From assembly GCA_023819375.1 (NCBI GenBank), contig JAMWDI010000002.1:183176-247175 (forward strand): a stretch of DNA of 64,000 nt, given 5' to 3'. Shown piece by piece: positions 32,647-42,548 of the stretch. Source of the DNA: Candidatus Omnitrophota bacterium (GTDB taxonomy: Bacteria > Ratteibacteria > UBA8468 > B48-G9 > JAFGKM01). The stretch's first letter is position 1. Each line of letters opens with the position of its first letter. The notes beneath the pieces are model-generated. The model had not been told where the DNA came from and ran no database searches. It was given only the letters and a program-made list of their open reading frames with translations. Made by a program: the position numbers and the translations under genes.

Positions 32647-33027
32647 TTACAGGTCTTCTATAAAAAACTCTTTATAAATCTGTCTTAAGTTTTCTCTTGT
32701 ATCAAAGTCAAAATTTAAAAATTCAACATAGTTTCTGAGTAAATTAGTTTTTTCTTCATTATTGAGTTTTATAAAGTTGTGGTAATTCTCAAAAAGTTCT
32801 TTTTTTTCCTTCTTGTAAATTGAACAAAATTTTTTCCTGTTTTCCTCAAAAATTTCATTTAGTTCTATAATATTTTTTTCATGTGGCAAAAGAAAATAAT
32901 CCCAAATATGTCTTTTTTTAACTTCTATAAAATTATAAAGAGACATTAAAAGAACAAAAAAAGAAAAAACTAAAAAAATATTTAAACTTTTATGCCCATT
33001 AATCTTCACATTCATTTTCATTTTCAC
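32647..33027 (-). CDS. Membrane-anchored helical protein in ECF sigma operon
   Basis: A 126-residue protein with one N-terminal membrane segment (about residues 15-32). The remainder is charged and helical (HEKNIIELNEIFEENRKKF..., KTNLLRNYVEFLNF), resembling DUF3106 or periplasmic zinc/metal-sensing helical proteins only loosely. It overlaps the anti-sigma factor gene by 29 bases. Its position suggests it senses a signal or modulates the anti-sigma factor (inference). I do not recognise a definite family. Confidence 0.7.
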   Translation of the reverse strand: MKMKMNVKINGHKSLNIFLVFSFFVLLMSLYNFIEVKKRHIWDYFLLPHEKNIIELNEIFEENRKKFCSIYKKEKKELFENYHNFIKLNNEEKTNLLRNYVEFLNFDFDTRENLRQIYKEFFIEDL

Positions 33028-33433
33028 AAAAAACTAATTTCTTTAACTCTTCAAGATTTTTGACAATCTTATAATCCCTGTAAAAATGATAATATTTGGT
33101 TATATGTTGCACTTTTTCAATTTTCACAAGATAATTAAGCACAAAAGAAAATATAAGTAAAAAAACTATCAATCCCTTTTTAAATTTAAGTTTTCTTATA
33201 TTCCAAACTTGAATGTAATTTTCTATCCTGTTTATTATATTTTTCCTTAATTTTTCCCAGTAAAATTTATCTTTTTCAAATTTTTTATCTATAAGAAGTT
33301 CTTTCACAAAAATTAAATATTCTCTACATCTATCGCAATTTTTTAAATGGTCATCTATTTTCTTTTTCTCTTCTTTTTTAAGTTTTTTTTCTAAATATAA
33401 GATTACAATTTCTTCAAATTTTTCACATTTCAT
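32999..33433 (-). CDS. Anti-sigma factor with zinc-binding ASD motif
   Basis: A 144-residue membrane protein. The N-terminal H-x3-C-x2-C zinc motif HLKNCDRCREYL, within an EEKKKIDDHLKNC helix, is the anti-sigma domain that binds ECF sigma factors. One membrane segment follows (GLIVFLLIFSFVLNYLV), and the C-terminal tail would face the periplasm. Its gene overlaps the sigma factor by 11 bases and the next gene by 29. It would hold the sigma factor until an envelope signal triggers release. Confidence 0.87.
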   Translation of the reverse strand: MKCEKFEEIVILYLEKKLKKEEKKKIDDHLKNCDRCREYLIFVKELLIDKKFEKDKFYWEKLRKNIINRIENYIQVWNIRKLKFKKGLIVFLLIFSFVLNYLVKIEKVQHITKYYHFYRDYKIVKNLEELKKLVFCENENECED

Positions 33434-33953
33434 TTTTTAGTATCTTTTTTAAGGAATTTACACCTCTAAAAATATGCACTTTAACAGTCCCTTCTTTACA
33501 ATTTGTTATTTCTGAAATTTCTTTTATCTTTAATCCTTCAAAAAACTTCAATTCAATAACTTTCTTCTGCATAGGAGATAACCTTTCAAGCGCAACTCTA
33601 ATCTTTTCTTTTATTTCTTCTTTGTTAAACTCCTCTATAATACTGGGCAATATAAATTTAACGTTTCCCAATCTGTTCAAAATATGTTTTTTTCTATATC
33701 TTTCTCTTAAATTTTTTCTTAAAAGATTTAGAGTTATTTTATATATCCAATTTGTAAGTGAATCGGAATTTCTCAAACTTTTCATTTTTCTAAAAGCGAT
33801 CAGAAAAACCTCTTGTGTTATATCTTCAGCATCCTGCGAATTATTTAAAAATCTATAAGCAATACCATAAACAAATCTCTCATATTTTTCAACTAATTCT
33901 TCAAAACTCTTTAATCCATTTTCAGCAAGTATTTTCTGTATTTCTTCTTCCAT
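33423..33953 (-). CDS. ECF-type RNA polymerase sigma factor
   Basis: A 176-residue sigma-70-family extracytoplasmic-function factor. Region 2 is FVYGIAYRFLNNSQDAEDITQEVFLIAFRKM with SLTNWIYKITLNLLR (2.3/2.4). Region 4 contains LSPMQKKVIELKFFEGLKIKEISEITNCKEGTVKVHIFRG, the helix-turn-helix that reads the -35 element. It leads a three-gene operon with the anti-sigma factor and a membrane helical protein. No clear autoregulated promoter motif could be fixed by eye. Confidence 0.93.
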   Translation of the reverse strand: MEEEIQKILAENGLKSFEELVEKYERFVYGIAYRFLNNSQDAEDITQEVFLIAFRKMKSLRNSDSLTNWIYKITLNLLRKNLRERYRKKHILNRLGNVKFILPSIIEEFNKEEIKEKIRVALERLSPMQKKVIELKFFEGLKIKEISEITNCKEGTVKVHIFRGVNSLKKILKNEM

Positions 33954-34029
33954 TTTAATTATAAAAGATACAAATTAAATAAAAAAAGTTTACTCTGATT
34001 TTTAAATTTAACATTTAAACCTTAACAAA

Positions 34030-36246
34030 TCAAAAATTTTCAATCAAATAGGAAAGTAAATATAAACAAGAAGATTTATCTAAAGGCCGGTTATTATTAC
34101 CACATTTTGGAGAAACAATACAGGAAGGACAACCCATTTCACATTTACAATTTAAAACAGTTTCATAAGCAGTTTTGATAATTTTTTCTACTCTTTCATA
34201 TCCAAGTTTACTTATACCAACTCCTCCAGGATAACCGTCATAAATAAAGATTGTTGCTTTTTGTGTTTGCAAATGGAAAGGAAAAGAATAGCCTCCTAAA
34301 TCAAATCTATCACATGTAACAGTAAGTGGAAAAATTCCTATCATAGAATGTTCTGCTGCATGAATACCTCCAGGGAAATCAAACTTCTTTTCTTTCATTT
34401 CAAAAACAACCTCATCTGGAATTTCAATCCATAATGATTGTGTTTTAAATTTTTGAGGCGGCAAATTTAACATATAAGTCCCTATTAATGTTCTATCCCT
34501 TTCTTTTCTTTTTTCATAACTTACGATTTGTTTGGTAACTTCTATATCTCCAAATTTTATTTTAAATTTATTACCCTTTTCTTTTTCAATATTTAAAATC
34601 TCTATTTTTTCCCACCAGTTTGGCTGAGTGTAATAATCAACAGCCACTTTTTCAACAACAACCATTTTTCTTTCAAAATTAATATATATAACCTCATATT
34701 TTTTCCCTTTATGTAAATAAATTGCGCCAGGATGACATTCAAAAAAAACTTTATCTTCTTCAATTTCTCCAATTTGTTTTTCATCCTCTATTTCAAAAAT
34801 TGAATAAATACTCCCTATACTTCTTAAATTCAAATCCCAGTGAATAGGTCTTCCAAAATAATAGTATCTTCCATCTTTTGTTTTTGAAAATCTTTCTTTT
34901 TCAATTATTTTAATTAATAAATCTCCATAAATCATCAAATCTTTCTCCAAATTTAATGGATACTCATAAGAAGCACATTTAAGATGATTACTGGATATTA
35001 TTTCATTTTCAAAATTAATTATCAAATCTTCAAACTGCCTTTTTATAAATTCATCTGGATTTCTTAGGAAATATTGATCAAGAGCATCTTCAAGTGCCAT
35101 AAAAATTACAAGTCCTTCTCTTTTTCTTCCTACTCTTCCTATTCTCTGCCAAGCACTTATCATTGTGCCTGGATATCCAAATAAAATACACGTATCAAGA
35201 TATCCAACATCAATACCAAGTTCAAGAGCACTTGTAGTGATTACACCTTTTAGTTCTCCTGTAAATAACTTTTTTTCTATTTCCCGTCTTTCTTCTGGTA
35301 AATAACCTGCTCTGTAAGATGATATTAAATTTTCTATTTTTTTATCTTTTTTTATTATCCACATCTGTAATAATTCAGCAGATTTTCTACTATTTGTAAA
35401 AAGTATTGTTGACAACCCATTTTCTATACTTTCTTTTAACAATTCAATTGCCTGTGTATAATATGACTCAAATTGAGAATCCCAGAAAATAATATATTTT
35501 TTAGGCTGAGGTGAGGAACTTTCATAAATAGTAAAAAATTCAACTCCAACAAGTTCTTTTGCAAATTTTTCTGGTTGATTTATTGTTGCTGAAAGCAAAA
35601 TAAATTGAGGTTCACTTCCATAAAGTTGACAAATCCTTCTTAATCTCCTTATCACATGACTTACATTACTTCCAAAAATACCTCTGTAAGTATGAATTTC
35701 ATCTACAATTACAAACTTCAATTTTGCAAAAAATCCTTTCCATTTTTCATGAAAAGGTAAAATTCCTGTATGAAGCATATCTGGATTTGTCAAAATTATA
35801 TTAGGGAAATTTGCTCTTATTTTTCTTCTTACATCTTCCGGTGTATCTCCATCATAAATTTCACTTCTCACAAATTCAAATTCTTTTAAATTTTTCAGTT
35901 GATCTTGAGTCAATGCTTTAGTTGGAAATATGTAAAGTGCTTTAATATGTGGATTTTTAAGTATTTCATTAAGTACAAAAATATTATAAATTAAAGTTTT
36001 CCCACTTCCAGTAGGAGTTGTAACTACTATATTTTTCCCCTCATTTAGTTTTTCAAGTCCTTCTTTTTGGTGTAAATATATCTTATTTATGTTTCTTTTA
36101 TTTAATTGCTCTTTTAAAAATGGAGAAATAAAGCTGGGGATAGAGAAAAACTCTCCTTCTTTTTCTTTTAACTCAATCACTTTGATAACATTTTTTTTAT
36201 ACTTTTGCTTAAGATATTCAACAAATTCTTTAATTTTTTCTTCCAC
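34030..36246 (-). CDS. DEAD/DEAH-box helicase, MrfA/YprA-like
   Basis: A 738-residue superfamily 2 helicase related to Bacillus MrfA (YprA), which acts in nucleotide-excision-type repair of mitomycin damage. Motif I TTPTGSGKTLIYN, motif II VDEIHTYRG, motif III LLSATIN, motif IV-like region, and motif VI QRIGRVGRK are all visible. The C-terminal DUF1998 region has a four-cysteine cluster (CKCEMGCPSCIVSPKC) that probably binds metal. It begins nine bases after the ispG stop. A degraded copy of its last 45 codons lies 2 kb downstream on the same strand. Confidence 0.9.
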   Translation of the reverse strand: MEEKIKEFVEYLKQKYKKNVIKVIELKEKEGEFFSIPSFISPFLKEQLNKRNINKIYLHQKEGLEKLNEGKNIVVTTPTGSGKTLIYNIFVLNEILKNPHIKALYIFPTKALTQDQLKNLKEFEFVRSEIYDGDTPEDVRRKIRANFPNIILTNPDMLHTGILPFHEKWKGFFAKLKFVIVDEIHTYRGIFGSNVSHVIRRLRRICQLYGSEPQFILLSATINQPEKFAKELVGVEFFTIYESSSPQPKKYIIFWDSQFESYYTQAIELLKESIENGLSTILFTNSRKSAELLQMWIIKKDKKIENLISSYRAGYLPEERREIEKKLFTGELKGVITTSALELGIDVGYLDTCILFGYPGTMISAWQRIGRVGRKREGLVIFMALEDALDQYFLRNPDEFIKRQFEDLIINFENEIISSNHLKCASYEYPLNLEKDLMIYGDLLIKIIEKERFSKTKDGRYYYFGRPIHWDLNLRSIGSIYSIFEIEDEKQIGEIEEDKVFFECHPGAIYLHKGKKYEVIYINFERKMVVVEKVAVDYYTQPNWWEKIEILNIEKEKGNKFKIKFGDIEVTKQIVSYEKRKERDRTLIGTYMLNLPPQKFKTQSLWIEIPDEVVFEMKEKKFDFPGGIHAAEHSMIGIFPLTVTCDRFDLGGYSFPFHLQTQKATIFIYDGYPGGVGISKLGYERVEKIIKTAYETVLNCKCEMGCPSCIVSPKCGNNNRPLDKSSCLYLLSYLIENF

Positions 36247-36254
36247 ATTTTAAA

Positions 36255-37307
36255 TTATACAATAGATAAAAATGTATAAATATTTTCAATTAACTTTTCA
36301 ACTATTTTTTCTTCAGGATATGTCCCTATTATTTCTCCTTTCCTAAACAAGACCCATTTTTTATCACCACCTGCAATACCAATATCTGCTTGCTTTGCTT
36401 CACCTGGACCATTAACAGAACAACCCATAACTGCTATTTTCAAATTTTTCACTTTTGGATGTTCTTTTTCTATTTTTTTTATTTCTTTTTTCACTTTCTC
36501 CAATATTTTATTTAAATTAACTTTAATTCTACCGCATGTAGGACAGGATATAATTTCAGGTTCAAAAATTCTCAAATTAAGTGCTTGTAAAATAGATTTT
36601 GCAACTTTTATTTCCTCTTCAGGTGGTGCAGTTAAAGAAACCCTTATAGTATCTCCTATTCCTTCATTTAATAAAATCCCTATACCCAAAACTGATTTAC
36701 TGATTCCAAGATAATCACTTCCTGCTTCTGTCACGCCAAGATGTAAAGGATAGTTATATTTTTCCGATATCTTTCTGTAACATTCAATCGTTTCCTTTAC
36801 ATAGGGAGTTTTCATAGAAATAACAAGAGAAAAAAAGTTATTATCTTCAAAAAATTTAATTATCTCATCTGCAAATTTAACCATAGAAGAAACAATATCG
36901 TCTTTTATTTTAATAGAGCCAGAGTTTAATCCTATTCTTATAGGAATATTGAATTCTTTTGCAACCCTTATTATTTCTTTCAAATATTTTTTTTCAATAT
37001 TACCTGGATTTATCCTTACTTTATCTATTCCTTTATTTATTGATAAAACTGCAAGTTTCCAATTAAAGTGAATATCAGCAATAAATGGAATATCAAATTC
37101 TTTTTTTAGAATAGGTATAATATTCACATCTTTTTCCTCTATTACTGAAATTCTTACCATTTCAGCACCTTCTTTTATCATATTACTGATTTGTTTTTTT
37201 AAAGAAAGAATATTTGAAGTTGGAACCTTTGTCATTCCCTGAATTATTACAGGATTATCACCACCTATAAAAAGATTCCCTATTTTAACAATTTTGGTTT
37301 TTCTCAT
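36255..37307 (-). CDS. ispG: 4-hydroxy-3-methylbut-2-enyl diphosphate synthase
   Basis: Iron-sulfur enzyme of the MEP isoprenoid pathway, 350 residues, converting methylerythritol cyclodiphosphate to HMBPP. The N-terminal TIM barrel contains PVIIQGMTKVPTSN and PFIADIHFNWKLAVLSI. The [4Fe-4S] ligands are the two cysteines of SCPTCGR and the one in MGCSVNGPGEAKQADIGIAGG. Its ATG overlaps the rseP stop by four bases, continuing the ispG-rseP-dxr-uppS cluster. Confidence 0.97.
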   Translation of the reverse strand: MRKTKIVKIGNLFIGGDNPVIIQGMTKVPTSNILSLKKQISNMIKEGAEMVRISVIEEKDVNIIPILKKEFDIPFIADIHFNWKLAVLSINKGIDKVRINPGNIEKKYLKEIIRVAKEFNIPIRIGLNSGSIKIKDDIVSSMVKFADEIIKFFEDNNFFSLVISMKTPYVKETIECYRKISEKYNYPLHLGVTEAGSDYLGISKSVLGIGILLNEGIGDTIRVSLTAPPEEEIKVAKSILQALNLRIFEPEIISCPTCGRIKVNLNKILEKVKKEIKKIEKEHPKVKNLKIAVMGCSVNGPGEAKQADIGIAGGDKKWVLFRKGEIIGTYPEEKIVEKLIENIYTFLSIV

Positions 37308-38383
37308 TTAATTTTGGTCTTATATGTCTCAAATATTCTTTCTATATCCTGATATGTTATATAAATTGCAAAAAATATAAGAGAAATAATTCCTATATTT
37401 TGAATTACTTGAAGTACTTTTTGACTTGGCCTTTTTTTCCTTATCCTTTCAATCAAAAGACCAAAAATATGTCCCCCATCAAGGACTGGATGAGGTATCA
37501 AATTTATTATTCCAAGATTAATACTTAAAATTGCCATAAATTGAAGATAACTTACCACTCCTATTTTCCAAACTTTAATTGCTATCTCTGATATTCCAAT
37601 AGGACCTGCAAAATGTCTTAAAGAAAGTTTTTTTTGAAAAAGTAGTTTAAAGTATGTATAAATATTTTGGCAAATATTATAAAATTCAATTCCACTTTTT
37701 ACTATCGCTTTATGAAACGGATACCTTTCAAGTTTTTCTTTGGGAAGTATTCCTATTATATATTCTATTTCTTTTTTTCCATTTATTTCTACTTCATGAG
37801 GCATAGGTTTTATTTTGAAAATTAAATGTTCTTCTTCTCTTTTAACTTTAAGAACAACTGGTTTATCTTTATTCTCTTTTGTAAAATTTTTTATCTTTAT
37901 TATTACATCAACCCAGTTTTTACATTTTTCGCCATTTACTTCAACAATTTCATCACCAATTTTAAGTCCACTTTTTTCAGCAGGATATCCTTTCAAAAAC
38001 TCACCTATTTTTGTTCCATCATATGTAATAACTCCAATCATAAAAACTGGTATTAAAAGTAAATAACCAAAAATGAGATTATTTAGTGATCCAGCAAACA
38101 ATATTTTACTTCTTATACCAGGACTCTTCCCCATATATTCCCAGTCCTCAAATTTTTCTTTATTTATCTCTTCTCCTGCAAGTTTAACATATCCTCCAAA
38201 AAGAATTATTGATATAACATATGTTGTATCTCCTTTTTTCTTTTCAAAAATCTTTGGTCCAAAACCTATGGCAAATTTTTCAACTTTAACTCCATTTTTT
38301 TTGGCAACTATAAAATGGCCAAATTCGTGAATTGTTATTAAAACTGAAAAAAGAACCAGTAATGCTAAAATTGAAGTAATCAT
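37304..38383 (-). CDS. rseP: RseP-type site-2 intramembrane metalloprotease
   Basis: Zinc protease of 359 residues acting in regulated intramembrane proteolysis, often cleaving anti-sigma factors. HEFGH in VLITIHEFGHFIVAKKNG is the zinc motif; the second ligand is in NLIPHPVLDGGHIFGLL. One PDZ domain lies at about residues 115-190. There are four hydrophobic segments. The position between dxr and ispG is typical. It could act on the anti-sigma factor encoded at 32999-33433 (inference). Confidence 0.95.
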   Translation of the reverse strand: MITSILALLVLFSVLITIHEFGHFIVAKKNGVKVEKFAIGFGPKIFEKKKGDTTYVISIILFGGYVKLAGEEINKEKFEDWEYMGKSPGIRSKILFAGSLNNLIFGYLLLIPVFMIGVITYDGTKIGEFLKGYPAEKSGLKIGDEIVEVNGEKCKNWVDVIIKIKNFTKENKDKPVVLKVKREEEHLIFKIKPMPHEVEINGKKEIEYIIGILPKEKLERYPFHKAIVKSGIEFYNICQNIYTYFKLLFQKKLSLRHFAGPIGISEIAIKVWKIGVVSYLQFMAILSINLGIINLIPHPVLDGGHIFGLLIERIRKKRPSQKVLQVIQNIGIISLIFFAIYITYQDIERIFETYKTKIK

Positions 38384-39510
38384 TTTTTCCCCTCCATTAG
38401 TTTGTCAACTTCTTTTCTTGCAAGATTATGAAAATAAAATATTTCTTCAAGATTGAGTTTTGCTTTATATTCACATTTTTCAAGGACCTTTTCAATAATG
38501 TTTATAATATTATAAAAGTCAATTTTACCTTCAAGGAAATATTCAACAACTCTTTCATTTGCACCATTTAAAACCACAGGAAAAGAACCTTTTTTTCTTA
38601 TTGCTTCTTTTGCAAGAACTAACCACTTTGAATTTTCCTTTACTTTTTTAAAAGTCAAATTTGATATTTTCCCAAAATTTATTCTTTCAAAATCTGTCCA
38701 GACCCTTTCTGGATAATTTAGAACATAATTTATTGGGAATTTCATATCTGGTATAAAACCAACACATTTAAATGTCCCATCAATAAATTCAACCATCCCA
38801 TGTATTATTGCCTCTGGATGAATAACAACATCTATTTGCTCTTCAGTAAGAGAAAAAAGATAATGTGCTTCTATAATTTCAAATGCCTTATTCATCATTG
38901 TTGCTGAATCTATAGTTATTTTTTTCCCCATTTTCCACACAGGATGAGCAAGAGCATCTTCAACTTTTATCTTTTTTTTTCTTTTACCTAAAAAAGGACC
39001 TCCAGAAGCAGTCAAGTATATCTTCCTAATATTTTTGTTTTCATATTTCAAAATTTGAAAAATAGCATTGTGCTCACTATCAATAGGTAAAATTTCAAAA
39101 TCATAATTTTTTCTTAAATCATTAATTATTTCACCCCCTGAAACAAGTATTTCCTTTGTTGCAAGAGCAATTGTTTTTTTATTTTTAATACATTCTATAA
39201 AAGATGGAAGAGTTTTAATTCCAGGTATGGCAAAAATATAAAAATCACCTTCTTTTAAATTAGCAATTTCAATAAGTCCTTCTTCTCCATAGAAAAATTT
39301 AACTTTCTTAAATTTCTTTTCAAAATTCTTATCTTTTTCTTCAATATACGCATATTTGGGTTTAAACTCTTCAATTTGTTTTGAAAACAACTTTTTATTT
39401 TTTCTACAGGCAATACATAAAACATTAAATTTGTCTTTTTGTTTTCTTATAACTTCAAGTGCATTCTGTCCTATCGTACCTGTTGAACCAAGTATCACAA
39501 CATTTTTCAT
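38380..39510 (-). CDS. dxr: 1-deoxy-D-xylulose 5-phosphate reductoisomerase
   Basis: NADPH- and metal-dependent enzyme converting DXP to MEP, 376 residues. GSTGTIGQNALEVI is the NADPH-binding loop, ALATKEILVSGGEII the conserved middle motif, and PIDSEHNAIFQIL holds the metal-binding aspartate and glutamate. The C-terminal helical domain is present (NGANERVVEYFLEGKI). The stop overlaps rseP by four bases and its ATG overlaps the uppS stop by four. Confidence 0.97.
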   Translation of the reverse strand: MKNVVILGSTGTIGQNALEVIRKQKDKFNVLCIACRKNKKLFSKQIEEFKPKYAYIEEKDKNFEKKFKKVKFFYGEEGLIEIANLKEGDFYIFAIPGIKTLPSFIECIKNKKTIALATKEILVSGGEIINDLRKNYDFEILPIDSEHNAIFQILKYENKNIRKIYLTASGGPFLGKRKKKIKVEDALAHPVWKMGKKITIDSATMMNKAFEIIEAHYLFSLTEEQIDVVIHPEAIIHGMVEFIDGTFKCVGFIPDMKFPINYVLNYPERVWTDFERINFGKISNLTFKKVKENSKWLVLAKEAIRKKGSFPVVLNGANERVVEYFLEGKIDFYNIINIIEKVLEKCEYKAKLNLEEIFYFHNLARKEVDKLMEGKK

Positions 39511-40217
39511 TTTTTATATATTACTCCTCCAAATTTCCTTTTCCTTTTTTGATAATCAAAAAGAGCTTTTAAAAATTCTTTTTCATCAAAATCAGGCCAA
39601 AGCACAGGAGTAAAATAAAACTCTGAATAGGCAGATTGCCATAATAAAAAATTACTAATTCTCTTTTCCCCACTTGTTCTTATAATTAAGTCTGGCTCAG
39701 GAACATCTGGTAGATATAAAAATTTACTCATCAGTTCTTCATTTATTTCTTCGCTTCTATAGCCACTTTTTATAATTTCTTTTATCCCATCAATAATTTC
39801 TGCTCTTCCTCCATAGTTTATAGCAAAAATTAAATTTAGACCTGTATTATTTTTTGTAAGATTTTCAACATACTCCATTGCTTCTATAAGTTTAGAAGGT
39901 AACTCCCATCTTCTTCCCGAAAATCTTACTCTTATATTATTTTTATGCAAATTTTCACCTTCTTTAATTAAATTCTTTTCCATTAGAGAAAAAAGAAATT
40001 CTATTTCTTCCTTTGGTCTCTTCCAGTTTTCTGTTGAAAAAGAATAAAGTGTGAGATACTTGATATTATATTTTACTGCTGATTGAACAGTCCTTCTTAC
40101 TGCTTCTATTCCTTCTTGATGACCTGCAATTCTTGGCAAATTCCTTTTTTCAGCCCATCTTCCATTACCATCCATAATAATCCCAATGTGAACAGGAATT
40201 ATTTTTAATTCCTTCAT
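39507..40217 (-). CDS. uppS: Undecaprenyl diphosphate synthase
   Basis: cis-Prenyltransferase of 236 residues making the C55 carrier lipid for the cell wall. The catalytic N-terminal block HIGIIMDGNGRWAEKRNLPRIAGHQEG includes the essential aspartate. FAINYGGRAEI and PDLIIRTSGEKRISNFLLWQSAYSEFYF are the other family signatures. It lies four bases after the lptB stop and overlaps dxr by four bases. Its product feeds the DgkA-PAP2 fusion encoded at 12681-13397. Confidence 0.97.
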   Translation of the reverse strand: MKELKIIPVHIGIIMDGNGRWAEKRNLPRIAGHQEGIEAVRRTVQSAVKYNIKYLTLYSFSTENWKRPKEEIEFLFSLMEKNLIKEGENLHKNNIRVRFSGRRWELPSKLIEAMEYVENLTKNNTGLNLIFAINYGGRAEIIDGIKEIIKSGYRSEEINEELMSKFLYLPDVPEPDLIIRTSGEKRISNFLLWQSAYSEFYFTPVLWPDFDEKEFLKALFDYQKRKRKFGGVIYKK

Positions 40218-40220
40218 TTT

Positions 40221-40937
40221 TTATAATTGAAATTTTTCCCCAAAATAGACATTTCTTGATTCAGGATGGTTAAGAATCTCATCAGGAGTCCCTTCTATTA
40301 AAATTTCTCCTTCATAAATCAAATATGCTCTATCTGTAATTCTTAAAGCATCCCTTACATTGTGGTCTGTTAAAAGAATTCCGATATTTTCTTTCTTTAA
40401 ACCAATAACTATTTCTTGAATTTCACTTATAGTTTTAGGATCTATTCCAGTAAAAGGCTCATCAAGTAAAAAAAATTTAGGAGAAAGTGTCAAACTTCTT
40501 GCAATTTCAAGCCGTCTTTTTTCTCCACCTGAAAGTTCTCCAGCAGTTTTATCTTTAAGATGATAAATCCCAAGTTTTTTTAAACTTTTTTCTATAATGT
40601 TTTTCCTCTCTTCAACATTTTTATAGTAACTTTCAAGAATAATTTCACAATTTTCTTCAACTGTTAATTTTTTAAATATTGAAACTTCTTGTGGAAGATA
40701 AGTTATACCTTCTCTCGCTCTTTTCCAGGTAGGTATAAAGGTTATATCTTTACTGTCTAAAAAAATATTTCCTGAATCAGGGAAAAGGAAACCCATGATT
40801 ATTTCAAATGTTGTAGTTTTACCTGCTCCATTAGGACCTAACAAACCAACAATTTCTCCTTTTTTGACATACATAGAAATTCCTTTTAAAACAACTTTAT
40901 TTTTAAAAGATTTTCTAATATTTTTTATCTCAAGCAT
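40221..40937 (-). CDS. lptB: LPS-export-type ABC ATPase LptB
   Basis: ABC ATPase of about 238 residues. Walker A GPNGAGKTTTFE, signature LSGGEKRRLEIARSL, Walker B FFLLDEPFTGIDP and switch region LLTDHNVRDAL are typical of LptB rather than general ABC proteins, including VxFFLLDEPFaGvDP. Start 40937 (MLEIKNIRKSF) was preferred because the upstream extension lies inside ruvB and is not family-like. No lptF/lptG/lptC is in the window. Confidence 0.9.
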   Translation of the reverse strand: MLEIKNIRKSFKNKVVLKGISMYVKKGEIVGLLGPNGAGKTTTFEIIMGFLFPDSGNIFLDSKDITFIPTWKRAREGITYLPQEVSIFKKLTVEENCEIILESYYKNVEERKNIIEKSLKKLGIYHLKDKTAGELSGGEKRRLEIARSLTLSPKFFLLDEPFTGIDPKTISEIQEIVIGLKKENIGILLTDHNVRDALRITDRAYLIYEGEILIEGTPDEILNHPESRNVYFGEKFQL

Positions 40938-40941
40938 TTTT

Positions 40942-41961
40942 TTAAAGTAAGGTATCAAATTTTTCAGATTTTTTTTCAAATCCGAGATGTTTATATGCAA
41001 GTTCTGTTGCCACTCTACCCTGCGGTGTTTTTTTGATAAATCCCTTTCTTACAAGAAAACTTTCGTAAACCTCTTCTATTGTGCTAACTTCCTCCCCTAC
41101 TGCAATTGATAAACTTTTTACTCCAACAGGACCTCCATTAAATTTTGTTATTATAACTTCAAGAATTTTTTTGTCCATCTCATCTAAACCTTCTTCATCA
41201 ACATCCATCTTATTCAATGCAATAACTGCTATTTTTTTATCAATAATTCCCTTCCCTTCAACCTCTGCATAATCTCTAACTCTTCTTAAAAGACGATTAG
41301 CAACTCTTGGAGTTCCTCTAGATCTTTTTGCGATTTCTTCAGCCCCACTATCATCAATTTTAATATTAAGAATTTTTGCAGATCTTAATATGATTTCCTT
41401 GATTTCCTCATTAGAATAATAATCAAGTCGGTGCAATATCCCAAATCTATTTCTTAAAGGAGAAGTTAAAAGCCCTATCCTTGTTGTTGCTCCACATAAG
41501 GTAAATGGCTTCAAAGGAATTTTCAAACTTCTTGCTTTTGGACCTTCTCCAATAACTATATCTATTCTAAATTCCTCCATAGCACTATAAAGAAATTCTT
41601 CAACATTTCGTGGCAGTCTATGAATTTCGTCTATAAATAAAACATCTCCTTCTTCAAGATTTGTTAAAATACCTACTAAATCCCCTGTTTTTTCTATTAC
41701 AGGCCCAGAAGTTGCTTTTATATTTACTCCAAGTTCATTTGCAATAATGTAAGAAAGCGTCGTTTTACCTATCCCAGGAGGACCATAAAAAAGAACATGA
41801 TCAAGAACCTCTTTTCTTTTTTTTGCTGCAGAAATGAAAACTCGTAGATTATCTTTTACTTTCTGTTGTCCAATAAACTCATCCAACGTTTTCGGTCTTA
41901 CTGTATTTTCAAACTTTAAATCTTCATTCTTAATTTCTGGTGAAGTTATCCTTTCTTCCAT
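40942..41961 (-). CDS. ruvB: Holliday junction branch-migration ATPase RuvB
   Basis: AAA+ motor of 339 residues, forming hexamers that drive branch migration with RuvA. Walker [18 protein letters not shown], Walker [18 protein letters not shown], sensor [20 protein letters not shown] and arginine region [20 protein letters not shown] are present. The C-terminal winged helix ([16 protein letters not shown]) binds DNA. It overlaps ruvA by 16 bases, and the next gene starts four bases later. Confidence 0.98.
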   Translation of the reverse strand: MEERITSPEIKNEDLKFENTVRPKTLDEFIGQQKVKDNLRVFISAAKKRKEVLDHVLFYGPPGIGKTTLSYIIANELGVNIKATSGPVIEKTGDLVGILTNLEEGDVLFIDEIHRLPRNVEEFLYSAMEEFRIDIVIGEGPKARSLKIPLKPFTLCGATTRIGLLTSPLRNRFGILHRLDYYSNEEIKEIILRSAKILNIKIDDSGAEEIAKRSRGTPRVANRLLRRVRDYAEVEGKGIIDKKIAVIALNKMDVDEEGLDEMDKKILEVIITKFNGGPVGVKSLSIAVGEEVSTIEEVYESFLVRKGFIKKTPQGRVATELAYKHLGFEKKSEKFDTLL

Positions 41962-42548
41962 GACATTTTCTTTAAGGCTTCTTTTATTAACTCTTCAATT
42001 GTTAAACTCTTTTTATGATCTTTATAATCCTTAACTACTTCCATTACCACGTTTAACGCTTCTCTCCTTTTATATCCTAAGATTATTAATGCTTCAATAG
42101 CATTAGAAATAAGTTCTTTTTCTTTATAATTATCAACCAAAATAGGAATTTTTTCAACTTTTTGTTTAAGTTCCACTATCATCCTTTCAGCAGTTTTTTT
42201 ACCAATTCCAGGGACATTTTTAAAAATATTAACATCTTCTGAAACTATACCATGATATATTTCTTCAGTAGTTAAACCTGAAAGAATTCTCAAGGCTACT
42301 TTTGGTCCAATCCCAGGAACAGTAACAAGTAACTGAAATAATTCTCTTTCCTCTTTTTCTTTAAAGCCATAAAGATTAATTTTATCTTCAGAAACAAAAT
42401 GACTCAAATAAAGCATTATTTCCTCACCCTCTTCAATTCTTTGAGATGTTTGAAGAGAAACTTCAACAAAATATCCCACTCCATTGTTTTCTATAATAAC
42501 ATAAGTGGGTGTTTTCAAATAAATTTTACCTTTTATAAAGTAAAACAT
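41946..42548 (-). CDS. ruvA: Holliday junction DNA-binding protein RuvA
   Basis: A 200-residue tetrameric junction-binding protein. The N-terminal OB-fold has [15 protein letters not shown]. Two helix-hairpin-helix motifs follow: [19 protein letters not shown] and [21 protein letters not shown]-terminal three-helix domain (about residues 155-195) contacts RuvB. Overlaps ruvC by 16 bases and ruvB by 16. Confidence 0.97.
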   Translation of the reverse strand: MFYFIKGKIYLKTPTYVIIENNGVGYFVEVSLQTSQRIEEGEEIMLYLSHFVSEDKINLYGFKEKEERELFQLLVTVPGIGPKVALRILSGLTTEEIYHGIVSEDVNIFKNVPGIGKKTAERMIVELKQKVEKIPILVDNYKEKELISNAIEALIILGYKRREALNVVMEVVKDYKDHKKSLTIEELIKEALKKMSWKKG

